Assembly (NCBI RefSeq): GCF_015062615.1
Contig: NZ_SUUH01000001.1
Span: forward strand, 594,366 to 658,365
Direction of reading: 5' to 3'
Length of the DNA: 64,000 nucleotides
From: Denitrobacterium detoxificans
Lineage (GTDB): Bacteria > Actinomycetota > Coriobacteriia > Coriobacteriales > Eggerthellaceae
Position numbers and translations under genes: made by a program
The notes under the pieces: generated by a model
What the model was told of the DNA's origin: nothing
Seen by the model: only the letters and a program-made list of their open reading frames with translations
Databases searched by the model: none
Part shown: positions 7,289 to 15,908 of the stretch, piece by piece
How the letters are laid out: every line of letters starts with the position of its first letter
Position numbering within the stretch: the first letter of the stretch is position 1

Positions 7289-9067
7289 CTACAGGATGCG
7301 CAGGTTCACTTCCTTGAGCTGACGGCCGGAAACTACGTTGGGAGCACCCGTCATGGGATCGGCGGCGCTGCTCGTCTTCGGGAAGGCGATGACGTCGCGG
7401 ATGCTGTCCTTGCCAGCCAGCAGCATGCACAGGCGGTCGAGGCCCAGGGCGATGCCGCCATGCGGAGGAGCACCCAGCTCGAGTGCGTGCAGCAGGTGAC
7501 CGAACTTCACCTCGAGGTCTTCCTCGGAAACGCCCACGCGACGCAGGATGCGCTTCTGAAGCTCGGCGTTGTGCACGCGGATGGTGCCGCCGCCTGCCTC
7601 GAAGCCGTCCATAACCAGGTCGTAGCTATAGCTGCCAACCTCGAGAGGAGCGGTTTCGATCTTCTCGATGTCTTCCTCGGGCACCATGGTGAACGGATGG
7701 TGCTCCGCAGCGTACTTCTTTTCCTCGGGGTCGTAGTTGAACATGGGGAAATCGACGACCCACAGCAGGGCGTGACCGCTGCGATCGATGCCCAACAGGT
7801 CGGCCATGTGCAGACGCAGGGCGGCAAGCACGGCGTTCGCGATGGCGAACGTGTCGGCGGCGAACAGGAGCAGGTCGCCGGGTTCCACGTTCATGGCCTT
7901 CTTGATGGCCTCGTGCACTTCCTCGCCCAGGAACTTGATGATGGGGCTCTTTTCCTTGCCGTCGGTGGTGTAGGCAATCCAGGCCATGCCCTTTGCGCCA
8001 TTGGCGGCAGCCACGTCGGCCAGCTTCTCGATGTCGCCACGGCTCCAGTCACCAGCGCCCTTCGCGTTGATGGCCTTTACGATGTTGCCGGCTTCCACGG
8101 CCTTGCTGAACACGCCGAAACCGCAACCACGCACGATGTCGGTGAGTTCGACGAGCTCCATGCCGAAGCGCGTGTCGGGGCGGTCGCAGCCAAAGCGATC
8201 CATGGCTTCCTTCCAGGGCATGCGCTGCAGCGGGAACTCGTGCTCCACGCCCACGGCAGCCAGAACCTCGGCCATGACGTCTTCCATCATCTGCAGGACG
8301 TCGTCGCGATTGACGAAGCTCATCTCGATGTCGACCTGGGTGAACTCGGGCTGACGATCGGCGCGCAGGTCTTCGTCGCGGAAGCAACGGGCAATCTGGT
8401 AATAACGCTCGATGCCGCCGCACATGAGCATCTGCTTGAACTGCTGCGGGCTCTGGGGCAATGCGTAGAACTTGCCGGGATTGGGACGGCTGGGAACGAT
8501 GTAGTCGCGCGCACCTTCGGGCGTGGAGTTCGCCAGGATGGGCGTTTCCACTTCCAGGAAGCCGCGAGCGTTCAGGGCGCTGCGCATAGCCTGGGCCACG
8601 GTGTGGCGCAGAAGCAGCGACTTGTACATCTCGGGACGGCGAAGGTCCATGTAACGCCACTTCATGCGCGTGGTTTCGTCGGTCTCGATGCCGTCTTCAA
8701 TGGAGAACGGAGGCGTAACGGAAGTGTTCAGCACCTTGATGGCGTTGGCGAGCACTTCGATTTCGCCCGTGGCCATGTTGGGGTTAACGCTCCCCTCGCC
8801 ACGTGCGCGCACCGTGCCCTTGACCTCGATGACGAACTCGCGGCCAAGATGCTCGGCAATGTGGAATTCGTCGGCCGTCACGCAATCGGGGTCGAAGACG
8901 CACTGCGTGTAGCCATCGCGGTCACGCAGGTCAACGAAGATAAGACCACCATGATCGCGGTTATGCCATACCCAACCGGTAAGCACGACCTGCGCATCGA
9001 CATCCGCAGCGCGCAGCTCGCCGCACGTGTGGGTGTGCATGCAGTATTCGTTCTTGAAATCTGCCAT
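7289..9067 (-). CDS. aspS: Aspartyl-tRNA synthetase
   Basis: Charges tRNA-Asp with aspartate in the cytoplasm. 592 residues, the size of bacterial-type AspRS. The N-terminal anticodon-binding OB fold (VVLTGWVWHNRDHGGLIFVDLRD), the class II catalytic core, the bacterial GAD insertion, and motif 3 (GIALGLDRL) near the C-terminus are all visible. AAGGAG precedes the ATG. It lies downstream of hisS in the same direction, the usual hisS-aspS pair, with 149 bp between them that contain a structured region. Confidence 0.97.
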   Translation of the reverse strand: MADFKNEYCMHTHTCGELRAADVDAQVVLTGWVWHNRDHGGLIFVDLRDRDGYTQCVFDPDCVTADEFHIAEHLGREFVIEVKGTVRARGEGSVNPNMATGEIEVLANAIKVLNTSVTPPFSIEDGIETDETTRMKWRYMDLRRPEMYKSLLLRHTVAQAMRSALNARGFLEVETPILANSTPEGARDYIVPSRPNPGKFYALPQSPQQFKQMLMCGGIERYYQIARCFRDEDLRADRQPEFTQVDIEMSFVNRDDVLQMMEDVMAEVLAAVGVEHEFPLQRMPWKEAMDRFGCDRPDTRFGMELVELTDIVRGCGFGVFSKAVEAGNIVKAINAKGAGDWSRGDIEKLADVAAANGAKGMAWIAYTTDGKEKSPIIKFLGEEVHEAIKKAMNVEPGDLLLFAADTFAIANAVLAALRLHMADLLGIDRSGHALLWVVDFPMFNYDPEEKKYAAEHHPFTMVPEEDIEKIETAPLEVGSYSYDLVMDGFEAGGGTIRVHNAELQKRILRRVGVSEEDLEVKFGHLLHALELGAPPHGGIALGLDRLCMLLAGKDSIRDVIAFPKTSSAADPMTGAPNVVSGRQLKEVNLRIL

Positions 9068-9119
9068 CTTGCCTAATGCTCCTTGTTACCAATCCGAATC
9101 GCGCGGCCAACCCGCGCGG

Positions 9120-9201
9120 GACTATTCGCAAACTAAAGCATTGTAGCGCATAGGTACGACGCAAACCGCGAATGCGCGGAATAGTCGTAATTGCCTATGC
9201 G
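9120..9201 (-). promoter_or_regulatory. Structured hisS-aspS intergenic region with two competing foldings
   Basis: One fold pairs CGCATAGG plus TACGAC (9147-9160) with GTCGTA plus CCTATGCG (9184-9189, 9194-9201) and encloses a small CCGCG-AATG-CGCGG hairpin. The other pairs GACTATTC (9120-9127) with GAATAGTC (9179-9186). Both use 9184-9186, so they exclude each other. This resembles an attenuator ahead of aspS. No T-box specifier or antiterminator motif was seen. Confidence 0.4.
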
Positions 9202-9216
9202 GATGACAGAATTCCC

Positions 9217-10524
9217 CTACGCGCGAACCGCGGATACCAGTTCGTCAAACGCCACGGGCTGCTGCTCGTGCGTAGCCATGTCGCGCAAGCTTACCTGGCG
9301 ATTGGCCGCCTCGTCGGGACCAAGCACGGCCACCTTGGCGGCACCCAGCTTGTCAGCAAGCTTGAACTGGCTCTTCAGACTACGATTCTGATGGTCGATT
9401 TCCACGGCAAGACCGGCATCGCGGCACTGCTGCGCAAGCATGAACCCAGCGGCACGCGTGGAGTCGTCGACGCACGCAATGAACAGGTCGGTCTGCTTCT
9501 GGCTGGCCACTTCCACGCCCGCGGCCTCCAGCGCGATCTTGCAGCGCTCGTAGCCAATGGCGAAGCCAAAGCCAGGAGCCTCCTTGCCGCTGACCTCCTT
9601 CATGAGGCCATCGTAGCGGCCGCCACCACCAATGGCGCTCTGCGAGCCCATGCCCTCGATGTCCACCTGGATTTCGAAGACGGTACGGGTGTAGTAGTCG
9701 AGACCGCGCACGAGCGTGGGGTCTTCGATATATTCGATCCCAGCGGCATCCAGATAGGCTTTTACCTGCTCGTAATGCGATTTGCAACTGTCGCATAGGG
9801 CGTCAGGAATCTTCGGGGCGTTGGCCATGATGGCGCTGCAACCCTCTTCCTTGCAGTCGAACGCGCGCAGCGGATTGATGTCGGCACGGCGCCGGCAATC
9901 CTCGCACATATCGCTGGCATGATCCATGATGTAGGAACGCACCGACTCGCGATACGCGGGGCGGCATGCCTCGTCGCCCATGGAATTGATGAGCAAGCGC
10001 ATGTTTTCGCGCGGAAGGCCAATCTCCTCGTAGAAGCGCATGAGCATAATGATGCCCTCGGCGTCGATCGACGGCGCATCGGCACCAATGCACTCAACGC
10101 CTACCTGGTGAAACTCACGCAAACGACCCTTCTGAGGGCGCTCGGCGCGGAACATCGGACCCGCGTACATGAGCTTCGCCGGAGCACCACCCTGCGGAGC
10201 AAGGCCATGCTGGGCGATGGCGCGCACCACGCCCGCCGTACCCTCGGGGCGCAGGGAAAGACGGCTCTTCGAGCGAATCTTCCCACCATCCAGCAGCGTC
10301 TTCAGGTTGTTGCCCGAAATGGCGGTGAACATTTCCTTGCCCACCACGTCGGTGGACTCGCCAATGCCGCGCACGAACAGCTCCGTCTGCTCGAACAGGG
10401 GCGTCTCGATTGGCTCGTACCCGTAGCGGCCGAACACGCGCGCGGCCGTATCCACGAAGTGGCGGTAAAAGCGTTCGTCGACAGGAAGCAGGTCTTCGGT
10501 TCCCTCGGGTTTCTGGATTGCCAT
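9217..10524 (-). CDS. hisS: Histidyl-tRNA synthetase
   Basis: 435 residues, normal for the family. Class II core with the N-terminal GTEDLLPVDERFYRHF region, motif 2 around MFRAERPQKGRLREFHQ, the histidine-specific GGRYDGL motif and the C-terminal anticodon domain (QKQTDLFIACVDD onward). A Cys cluster around CEDCRRRADINPLRAFDCKE sits in the insertion region, as in many bacterial HisRS. GAAGG upstream of the ATG. First gene of the hisS-aspS pair. Confidence 0.97.
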   Translation of the reverse strand: MAIQKPEGTEDLLPVDERFYRHFVDTAARVFGRYGYEPIETPLFEQTELFVRGIGESTDVVGKEMFTAISGNNLKTLLDGGKIRSKSRLSLRPEGTAGVVRAIAQHGLAPQGGAPAKLMYAGPMFRAERPQKGRLREFHQVGVECIGADAPSIDAEGIIMLMRFYEEIGLPRENMRLLINSMGDEACRPAYRESVRSYIMDHASDMCEDCRRRADINPLRAFDCKEEGCSAIMANAPKIPDALCDSCKSHYEQVKAYLDAAGIEYIEDPTLVRGLDYYTRTVFEIQVDIEGMGSQSAIGGGGRYDGLMKEVSGKEAPGFGFAIGYERCKIALEAAGVEVASQKQTDLFIACVDDSTRAAGFMLAQQCRDAGLAVEIDHQNRSLKSQFKLADKLGAAKVAVLGPDEAANRQVSLRDMATHEQQPVAFDELVSAVRA

Positions 10525-10659
10525 GGTGGCGCCTTCCTTGTTCTACGCATTCGCGCGGCGCGAATGCGCGCAGCGCGCCGTCTGCACCAGACGGTCGTTA
10601 TCTCACATGATTGTCGTTTGGCATTCTACCATCCGCCTGGAAGCGAACGACGAATTCCA

Positions 10660-11190
10660 CTAGAACACGCTACTGCCCGACGAGGAGCCGCCCGTAGACG
10701 CGCCGCCCAAGCCGAGCGAAGCGTACAGCGAGGAAGCATCGGTAAGGGAGCCCATGCCGTACAGCAGAATGAGGTCGATGACGAAGCCAACGATCATGCC
10801 AATGATGCAATAGCGCACCACCTGCATGCGAACGTAGCGATTCGACCCCACCATAAACAGGATGATAAAGCTGAATATGCCCAGGAAGATGCCCAAGCCC
10901 AGGCAAGCGGCCTTCATGACGGGGCTCAACTCTACGGGCTCGTTATCGCCAGAACGGAATTCATCGATGAACGCCCCCGGGGCCGGCTGGTTTTCAGCAC
11001 GCCAATCGGCTGGCGGCTCGGGCGCGCCAGTGGAAGCCGCGGGAGACTCGACGGGCTGCTTCTGCGCGTCGTTCGCATCATACGCAGCGGCCGCGCCCTG
11101 CGACTGCGACTCCAATTGCCCCTCGCTTTGATTCCCCTGCTTCATTTCCTCTGGCATAACCATCCATTCAGCTTGCGTACTCTTTTGCAT
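10660..11190 (-). CDS. Small membrane protein of unknown function
   Basis: About 176 residues. The N-terminal 90 residues are hydrophilic and rich in Gln, Ser, Ala and Pro, with no domain recognised. Two membrane segments follow (LGLGIFLGIFSFIILFMV and the CIIGMIVGFVIDLILLYGM region) and a short Gly/Ser-rich tail ends in SSVF. The arrangement resembles small DUF4190- or TM2-like proteins but no motif settles it. The start is uncertain: ATG 11190, 11154 or an earlier in-frame ATG are possible, and none has a strong ribosome-binding site. Confidence 0.6.
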   Translation of the reverse strand: MQKSTQAEWMVMPEEMKQGNQSEGQLESQSQGAAAAYDANDAQKQPVESPAASTGAPEPPADWRAENQPAPGAFIDEFRSGDNEPVELSPVMKAACLGLGIFLGIFSFIILFMVGSNRYVRMQVVRYCIIGMIVGFVIDLILLYGMGSLTDASSLYASLGLGGASTGGSSSGSSVF

Positions 11191-11350
11191 TGCATCAGGA
11201 TAGCCCACCCGCGCTCGGCCACCACACATCATTCATCGTTTCGTAATAATCACCATTGACGGACCCGATATACTATCGGAACGGTTACGCCCCGTTGACA
11301 CATCACGAACCACAAGGCAAACAGGCAAATCGGCCCGTATGGTGTCTAGC

Positions 11351-12148
11351 ATGAAAAAATCCGAAGCATTGAACATACTGGGGCTCCGCGACGGAGCCAG
11401 CGACGATGAGGTCAAGCAGGCCCATCGGCAGAAGATCAGGGAAAACCACCCCGATAAGTTCACCGACCCCGAAAAGAAGAAGTCGGCCGAAGACGCCACC
11501 AAGCGCATCAACGAAGCGCGCGACGTGCTTCTGTCTCGAAAGTGGGACCCGGAATACGGGCCCCGCGCAGGCTATGCGGGCACCTATCAGCACCCCTACG
11601 GAGGCGCTCAGGGAACGCAGCAAAACCCGTTCGCAGGCCAGAACCCCTTCGCGGGACAGCCATTCACGTACGTTTGGACCAGCTGGGACAACATTGGCGC
11701 CAACCGCAATGGGCAGACCGGCGATCCGTTCGACTTCGTGGACTTCACCAGCACGTTCACGCAACGTCCCACGAAGACGGCCGCCCAGGAAGCCGCCGAG
11801 GCAAAGGAAGACCTGAAGCGCTCGGGCATCCTGCTTGCCGTGAAGGCTGGCATCCTGGGGCTCTGCGCCGCCATGGGTGGCCTGGCCACGGGCATGTTCG
11901 TCTACCTCATCGCCACGATACTGTTCGCCATAGGGCGCGAGGTGCGCGGCTGCTCGAGCATTCTGATCATCCCGTTCATCATCTTCTTCGGGCCGCTCAT
12001 CATGTTCCTCATGCCCGGTTTGGGCGCCAGCATCGGCATGGGCCTACTGGTATTCTTCGGCATAGCCGTGGCCTACGACATCGGCACGCTGCGCCGTCTC
12101 ATCGAAACCTGGCGCACCGCCAAGGAAAAGGCAAAGGTCGCCCGCTAG
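11351..12148 (+). CDS. Membrane-anchored J-domain protein
   Basis: 265 residues. Residues about 2-65 are a J domain with the key HPD tripeptide (RENHPDKF), so it should stimulate a DnaK-type Hsp70. A Tyr/Gly/Gln/Asn/Pro-rich middle (YGGAQGTQQNPFAGQNPFAGQ) resembles the G/F region. There is no DnaJ zinc-finger or substrate domain; instead residues about 155-245 form three membrane segments. The likely role is recruiting Hsp70 to the membrane. The ATG at 11351 is preferred over 11339 because the J domain starts there, although no clear ribosome-binding site is seen. Confidence 0.8.
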   Translation: MKKSEALNILGLRDGASDDEVKQAHRQKIRENHPDKFTDPEKKKSAEDATKRINEARDVLLSRKWDPEYGPRAGYAGTYQHPYGGAQGTQQNPFAGQNPFAGQPFTYVWTSWDNIGANRNGQTGDPFDFVDFTSTFTQRPTKTAAQEAAEAKEDLKRSGILLAVKAGILGLCAAMGGLATGMFVYLIATILFAIGREVRGCSSILIIPFIIFFGPLIMFLMPGLGASIGMGLLVFFGIAVAYDIGTLRRLIETWRTAKEKAKVAR

Positions 12149-12262
12149 CCATTCGGGCACGCAGAGTGGCGTTTTTCCGCATACGCGCCCACACGGGCAC
12201 GTATGGCATCACGCTCGGGCTATACTTGCTGCAATCAGCCCACACACGGACGGAAGGCAGCT

Positions 12263-12895
12263 ATGGCATCTTTGACCGAACTCCTGAAGAGCAACCCTTA
12301 TCCGGGGCGCGGCATCGTCGTTGGCAACGACGTCGTCTACTACTTCATCATGGGACGCAGCGAGAACTCGCGCAACCGAGTTTTCACCGTCACCGAAGAC
12401 GGCATCCGCACCGAAGCGCACGACCCGGCGAAGCTCACCGACCCCAGCCTGATCATCTACCACCCCGTCCGCAAGATTGACGGTGCGCTCGTCGTTACCA
12501 ACGGCGACCAGACCGACACCATCGCCAATGCCGGCGACTTCCGCGCCGCCCTGGCCACGCGCGAGTACGAGCCCGACGAGCCGAATTACACGCCGCGCAT
12601 CTCCGCCATCATGTACGACAACGGCACCTTCGAGATGTCCATCCTGAAGCACAAGAGCGGCCGTTGCCTGCGCGAGTTCTTCGCCTACGAAGGCGCCAGC
12701 GAAGGCAAGGGCTACTTCATCAGCACCTACCAGGGCGACGGCAACCCGCTGCCCACGTTCGCCGGCGAGCCCATCGAAATCGACCTGCCCACCCCCGAAG
12801 AGGTGTGGAACGCGCTGAACGCCGACAACAAGGTATCGCTGTACGCCAACGTGCACGGCGACGTGACCATCTTCAACAAGAACCTGGGCGACTAA
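12263..12895 (+). CDS. IMP cyclohydrolase, PurO-like
   Basis: 210 residues. Likely closes FAICAR to IMP, the last step of purine synthesis. The sequence follows the archaeal PurO pattern: an N-terminal NPYPGRGIVVG strand, a central VVTNGDQTDTI, and a YEPDEPNYTPRISA block. It is followed after 15 bp by a transformylase that lacks a cyclohydrolase domain, so the two together replace bifunctional PurH. GGAAGG lies upstream of ATG 12263. Family from memory of PurO; no alignment was run. Confidence 0.85.
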   Translation: MASLTELLKSNPYPGRGIVVGNDVVYYFIMGRSENSRNRVFTVTEDGIRTEAHDPAKLTDPSLIIYHPVRKIDGALVVTNGDQTDTIANAGDFRAALATREYEPDEPNYTPRISAIMYDNGTFEMSILKHKSGRCLREFFAYEGASEGKGYFISTYQGDGNPLPTFAGEPIEIDLPTPEEVWNALNADNKVSLYANVHGDVTIFNKNLGD

Positions 12896-12910
12896 GGGAA
12901 GGAACACGTC

Positions 12911-14089
12911 ATGCAGGAATGCGAACTCAAGTACGGTTGTAATCCGAACCAGAAGCCCGCGCGCATCTTCATGCGCGACGGCAGCGACCTGCCCATCGAG
13001 GTGCTGAACGGCCGCCCCGGCTACATTAACTTCCTGGACGCCCTGAACTCCTGGCAGCTCGTGAAGGAGCTCTCCGAGGCCACGGGGCTGCCCGCCGCAG
13101 CAAGCTTCAAGCACGTGTCCCCCGCTGGCGTGGCGCTAGGCACCGAGCTCACCGACCTGGAAAAGAAGATCTACTTCGTAGACGAAGATGCCGAGCTCAC
13201 CCCCGCCGCCTGCGCATACATCCGCGCTCGCGGTGCCGACCGCCTGTGCTCGTACGGCGACTGGGCCGCGCTGAGCACCACGTGCGACGCCGCCACAGCC
13301 GCCTTCCTGAAGGGCGAGGTCTCCGACGGTATCATCGCCCCCGACTTCACGCCCGAAGCACTGGAAATCCTGCGCACCAAGCGCAAGGGCAGCTACAACG
13401 TCGTGAAGATTGACCCCACGTACGTGCCCGCCACCCAGGAATACAAGGACGTCTTCGGCATCACGTTCGAGCAGGGACACAACTTCTTCAAGATCAACGA
13501 CGAACTGCTCGACAACATTGTCACGAAGAACAAGGACCTCTCCCGCGAGGCCAAGAACGACCTCATCCTGTCGCTCATCACGCTGAAGTACACCCAGAGC
13601 AATTCGGTGTGCTACGTAAAGGACGGCATGACCATTGGCGTGGGCGCTGGCCAACAGAGCCGCATCCACTGCACGCGCCTGGCGGGCGACAAGGCCAACA
13701 ACTGGTGGATGCGCCAGCATCCGAAGGTACTGGGCCTGCAGTTCGTCGACGGTATCAAGCGCCCCGCGCGCGACAACGCCATCGACGTGTACACGTCCGA
13801 CGAATACATGGACGTGCTGGCCGAAGGCACCTGGCAGCAAACGTTCAAGGTGAAGCCCGAAGTGCTCACCGCCGAGGAAAAGGCCGAATGGATTGCCAAG
13901 CTCGACGGTGTGAGCGTAGGCAGCGACGCCTTCTTCCCCTTCGGCGACAACATCGAGCGCGCCCGCAAGAGCGGCGTGCGCTACGTGGCCGAGCCCGGTG
14001 GCTCCATCCGCGACGACAACGTCATCGAAACGGCCGATAAGTACGACATGGTCATGTGCTTCACCGGCATGCGCCTGTTCCACCACTAG
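12911..14089 (+). CDS. purH: Stand-alone AICAR transformylase (PurH transformylase domain)
   Basis: 392 residues. Transfers a formyl group from 10-formyl-THF to AICAR. The N-terminus goes straight into the AICARFT fold (KYGCNPNQKPARIF), with the substrate region SFKHVSPAGVALG and the C-terminal GAGQQSRIHCTRLAGDKA and SDAFFPFGDNIERA blocks of PurH. The MGS-type cyclohydrolase domain of bifunctional PurH is missing; the PurO-like gene directly upstream supplies it. AAGGAA precedes the ATG. A strong terminator follows. Confidence 0.93.
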   Translation: MQECELKYGCNPNQKPARIFMRDGSDLPIEVLNGRPGYINFLDALNSWQLVKELSEATGLPAAASFKHVSPAGVALGTELTDLEKKIYFVDEDAELTPAACAYIRARGADRLCSYGDWAALSTTCDAATAAFLKGEVSDGIIAPDFTPEALEILRTKRKGSYNVVKIDPTYVPATQEYKDVFGITFEQGHNFFKINDELLDNIVTKNKDLSREAKNDLILSLITLKYTQSNSVCYVKDGMTIGVGAGQQSRIHCTRLAGDKANNWWMRQHPKVLGLQFVDGIKRPARDNAIDVYTSDEYMDVLAEGTWQQTFKVKPEVLTAEEKAEWIAKLDGVSVGSDAFFPFGDNIERARKSGVRYVAEPGGSIRDDNVIETADKYDMVMCFTGMRLFHH

Positions 14090-14111
14090 GATCAAGCGCC
14101 CAAGCGCAACA

Positions 14112-14141
14112 GAAAGGCCGCTCATCGGAGCGGCCTTTTTC
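14112..14141 (+). terminator. Rho-independent terminator of the purO-like/purH operon
   Basis: AAAGGCCGCTC-ATCG-GAGCGGCCTTTTT: perfect 11-bp stem, four-base loop and T run, 23 bp after the stop codon. Confidence 0.92.
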
Positions 14142-14160
14142 ATGCACGTAAATGCCCTGC

Positions 14161-15144
14161 CTAGCGGCCCAGGCTTGCCTCGTGCTTCTCGCGCGCCTCT
14201 TCGCTGTAGCGCTCGCGATAGCGCACGTCCACGAGCTCCGCCACGATGGCAATAGCCAGCTCGGCCGGCGTCTTCGCGCCGAACTTCAAGCCGATGGGAC
14301 GCTTGACGCTCTCCCACTGGGCATCGGTCATGCCGTTCTGGACACACAGCTCGTACACGGTATTGTTCTTGCCGGCGCAACCCATCATGCCCACGTAATG
14401 CGCGTTGTGGCGCGTAGCCCACAGACAACCTTCGGGGTCATGCATATGGCCGCGCGTGAGCACGCACACGTAATCGGAGGGCGCAGCATCGATGCCATCG
14501 AGCTCGCTGAAGTCACCAACCAGGATGCGCTGGGCAAGCGGAAAGCGCTCCTCGTTCAGGTAGGCGGCATCGTCGTCGACGACCGTGACCTGAAAGCCCA
14601 CATGGTCGGCAAGCGCGGCCACTTCCGAAGCCACGTCGCTCGCGCCCAGCAGCCATACGCGCACGCTGCCGAACAGGGGCACGGAACACCAGGTAAGGCC
14701 CTCGAACTGCTCGGTATGCATGGAAGGGCCACGCGTGACGTCCTTCATCTGGAAGGTATCGCGCGGCGAATACTCCCACGAAGCCACGATCTCCTTCGCA
14801 TCGCTGCAGAAGAACACGCCGCTCCGCGCCGTGGCGGAACCCACTTCGCCGTACTTCTTCGTCACGTTGTTGTCGGTGTTCGCCTGGGCGGCAGCGCCAT
14901 CGTAGACCACCTTGAAGCCAAGCCAGGCAAGCTCTCCCTCACGCATGGCGGCAAGCGCGCGCTCGAACGTGGGAACGTCGGCCGCGGTAAGCCCCTGGGC
15001 AATGTCCTGGGCAGTCTGCGGCGCAATATGGGGATTGCCCTGAGTGGCCTGCGCGCCAAAGCACGGAAAGTCCTCCACGCCAAGCTGCGGCACCCTGCCC
15101 GCTTGCAACGCATCGATAATCTGCAGCAACGCCTCTTCACGCAT
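14161..15144 (-). CDS. XdhC/CoxI family molybdoenzyme accessory protein
   Basis: 327 residues. XdhC proteins bind molybdenum cofactor and help mature or insert it into xanthine dehydrogenase-type enzymes. The C-terminal half has the Rossmann segment VWLLGASDVASEVAAL and the downstream CVLTRGHMHD and HNAHYVGMMGCAGK motifs of the XdhC_C domain; the N-terminal part matches CoxI. No hydroxylase subunit genes are adjacent, though the window has modABC, moaA and moaC. GAGGAGGT upstream fixes ATG 15144. It follows purN but is separated from it by a terminator. Confidence 0.85.
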   Translation of the reverse strand: MREEALLQIIDALQAGRVPQLGVEDFPCFGAQATQGNPHIAPQTAQDIAQGLTAADVPTFERALAAMREGELAWLGFKVVYDGAAAQANTDNNVTKKYGEVGSATARSGVFFCSDAKEIVASWEYSPRDTFQMKDVTRGPSMHTEQFEGLTWCSVPLFGSVRVWLLGASDVASEVAALADHVGFQVTVVDDDAAYLNEERFPLAQRILVGDFSELDGIDAAPSDYVCVLTRGHMHDPEGCLWATRHNAHYVGMMGCAGKNNTVYELCVQNGMTDAQWESVKRPIGLKFGAKTPAELAIAIVAELVDVRYRERYSEEAREKHEASLGR

Positions 15145-15211
15145 AACGTACCTCCTCGCAGAATTACTATTCCTGTTGAAGGATAAACATTCCCGACGCC
15201 ACGTCAAGCAC

Positions 15212-15261
15212 GAAAAGAAAAAGGCGGCAGGGCGTAGCCGAATGGCCATGCCCCACCGCCC
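15212..15261 (-). terminator. Rho-independent terminator after purN
   Basis: On the minus strand GGCGGTGGGGC and GCCCTGCCGCC form an 11-bp stem with G-U pairs around a 16-base loop, followed by TTTTTCTTTTC. Confidence 0.75.
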
Positions 15262-15285
15262 GAAGCGATGCGAGAAGCGAAGCGC

Positions 15286-15906
15286 CTACGCGTTCGCGAT
15301 ATGCACCTTGCGGTCTTCGGCAACCGTAATATCGCCTGCGGCCAGATGCGCAAGCACCCAGGGATACAGCTCATGCTCCACTTCGTGAATGCGCTCTTCC
15401 AAAGTGTCGACCGTATCGTTTTCACGCACAGGGACGGCACGCTGAGCGATGATGGGACCCTTGTCGTATTCCGCATTCGCGAAATGAACCGTAACACCCG
15501 TAACCTTCACGCCCGCGTCGAACGCATCCTGGATGGCATGCGCGCCCTTGAAGCTGGGCAGCAATGCGGGATGCAAGTTCAACACGCGGTCGGGGAATGC
15601 GTCGAGCACGATAGGACCAAGCATGCGCATATAGCCAGCCATGACCACGTATTCGGCCCCTGCGTTGCGGAATTCCGAAACGATGAGCGAATCGGCGACA
15701 GCACGGTCGGCGTACACGTCGCGATTCAGCGACACCGTGGGAATGCCGGCCTCGGCGGCACGCTTCAGGCCATACGCATCGGGACGCGAGGAAATAACCT
15801 TCACGACCTGCACGTTCAGGCGGCCAGCAGCAATCTCGTCGATGATTGCCTGCAGATTCGTACCGCTTCCGCTAATGAGAACGCCAATCTTCAGGGGTTC
15901 GGACAT
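15286..15906 (-). CDS. purN: Phosphoribosylglycinamide formyltransferase
   Basis: 206 residues. Formylates GAR with 10-formyl-THF. The N-terminal IGVLISGSGTNLQAIIDE and the central VMAGYMRMLGP, LNLHPALLPSFKGAHA and TGVTVHFANAEYDKGPI blocks contain the Asn, His and Asp of the active site. The start codon follows the purM stop by only 2 bp, so the two are translationally linked. It is the last gene of the purF-purM-purN run. Confidence 0.96.
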   Translation of the reverse strand: MSEPLKIGVLISGSGTNLQAIIDEIAAGRLNVQVVKVISSRPDAYGLKRAAEAGIPTVSLNRDVYADRAVADSLIVSEFRNAGAEYVVMAGYMRMLGPIVLDAFPDRVLNLHPALLPSFKGAHAIQDAFDAGVKVTGVTVHFANAEYDKGPIIAQRAVPVRENDTVDTLEERIHEVEHELYPWVLAHLAAGDITVAEDRKVHIANA

Positions 15907-15908
15907 GG

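Noticed and set aside
9068..9216. T-box leader ahead of aspS
   Set aside because: The conserved T-box antiterminator sequence and a specifier loop could not be found, although the region is structured.
11265..11279. CCGATA-TAC-TATCGG dyad with a TATACT box before the J-domain gene
   Set aside because: Arms are only 6 bp and no -35 box has proper spacing; too weak to call as operator or promoter.
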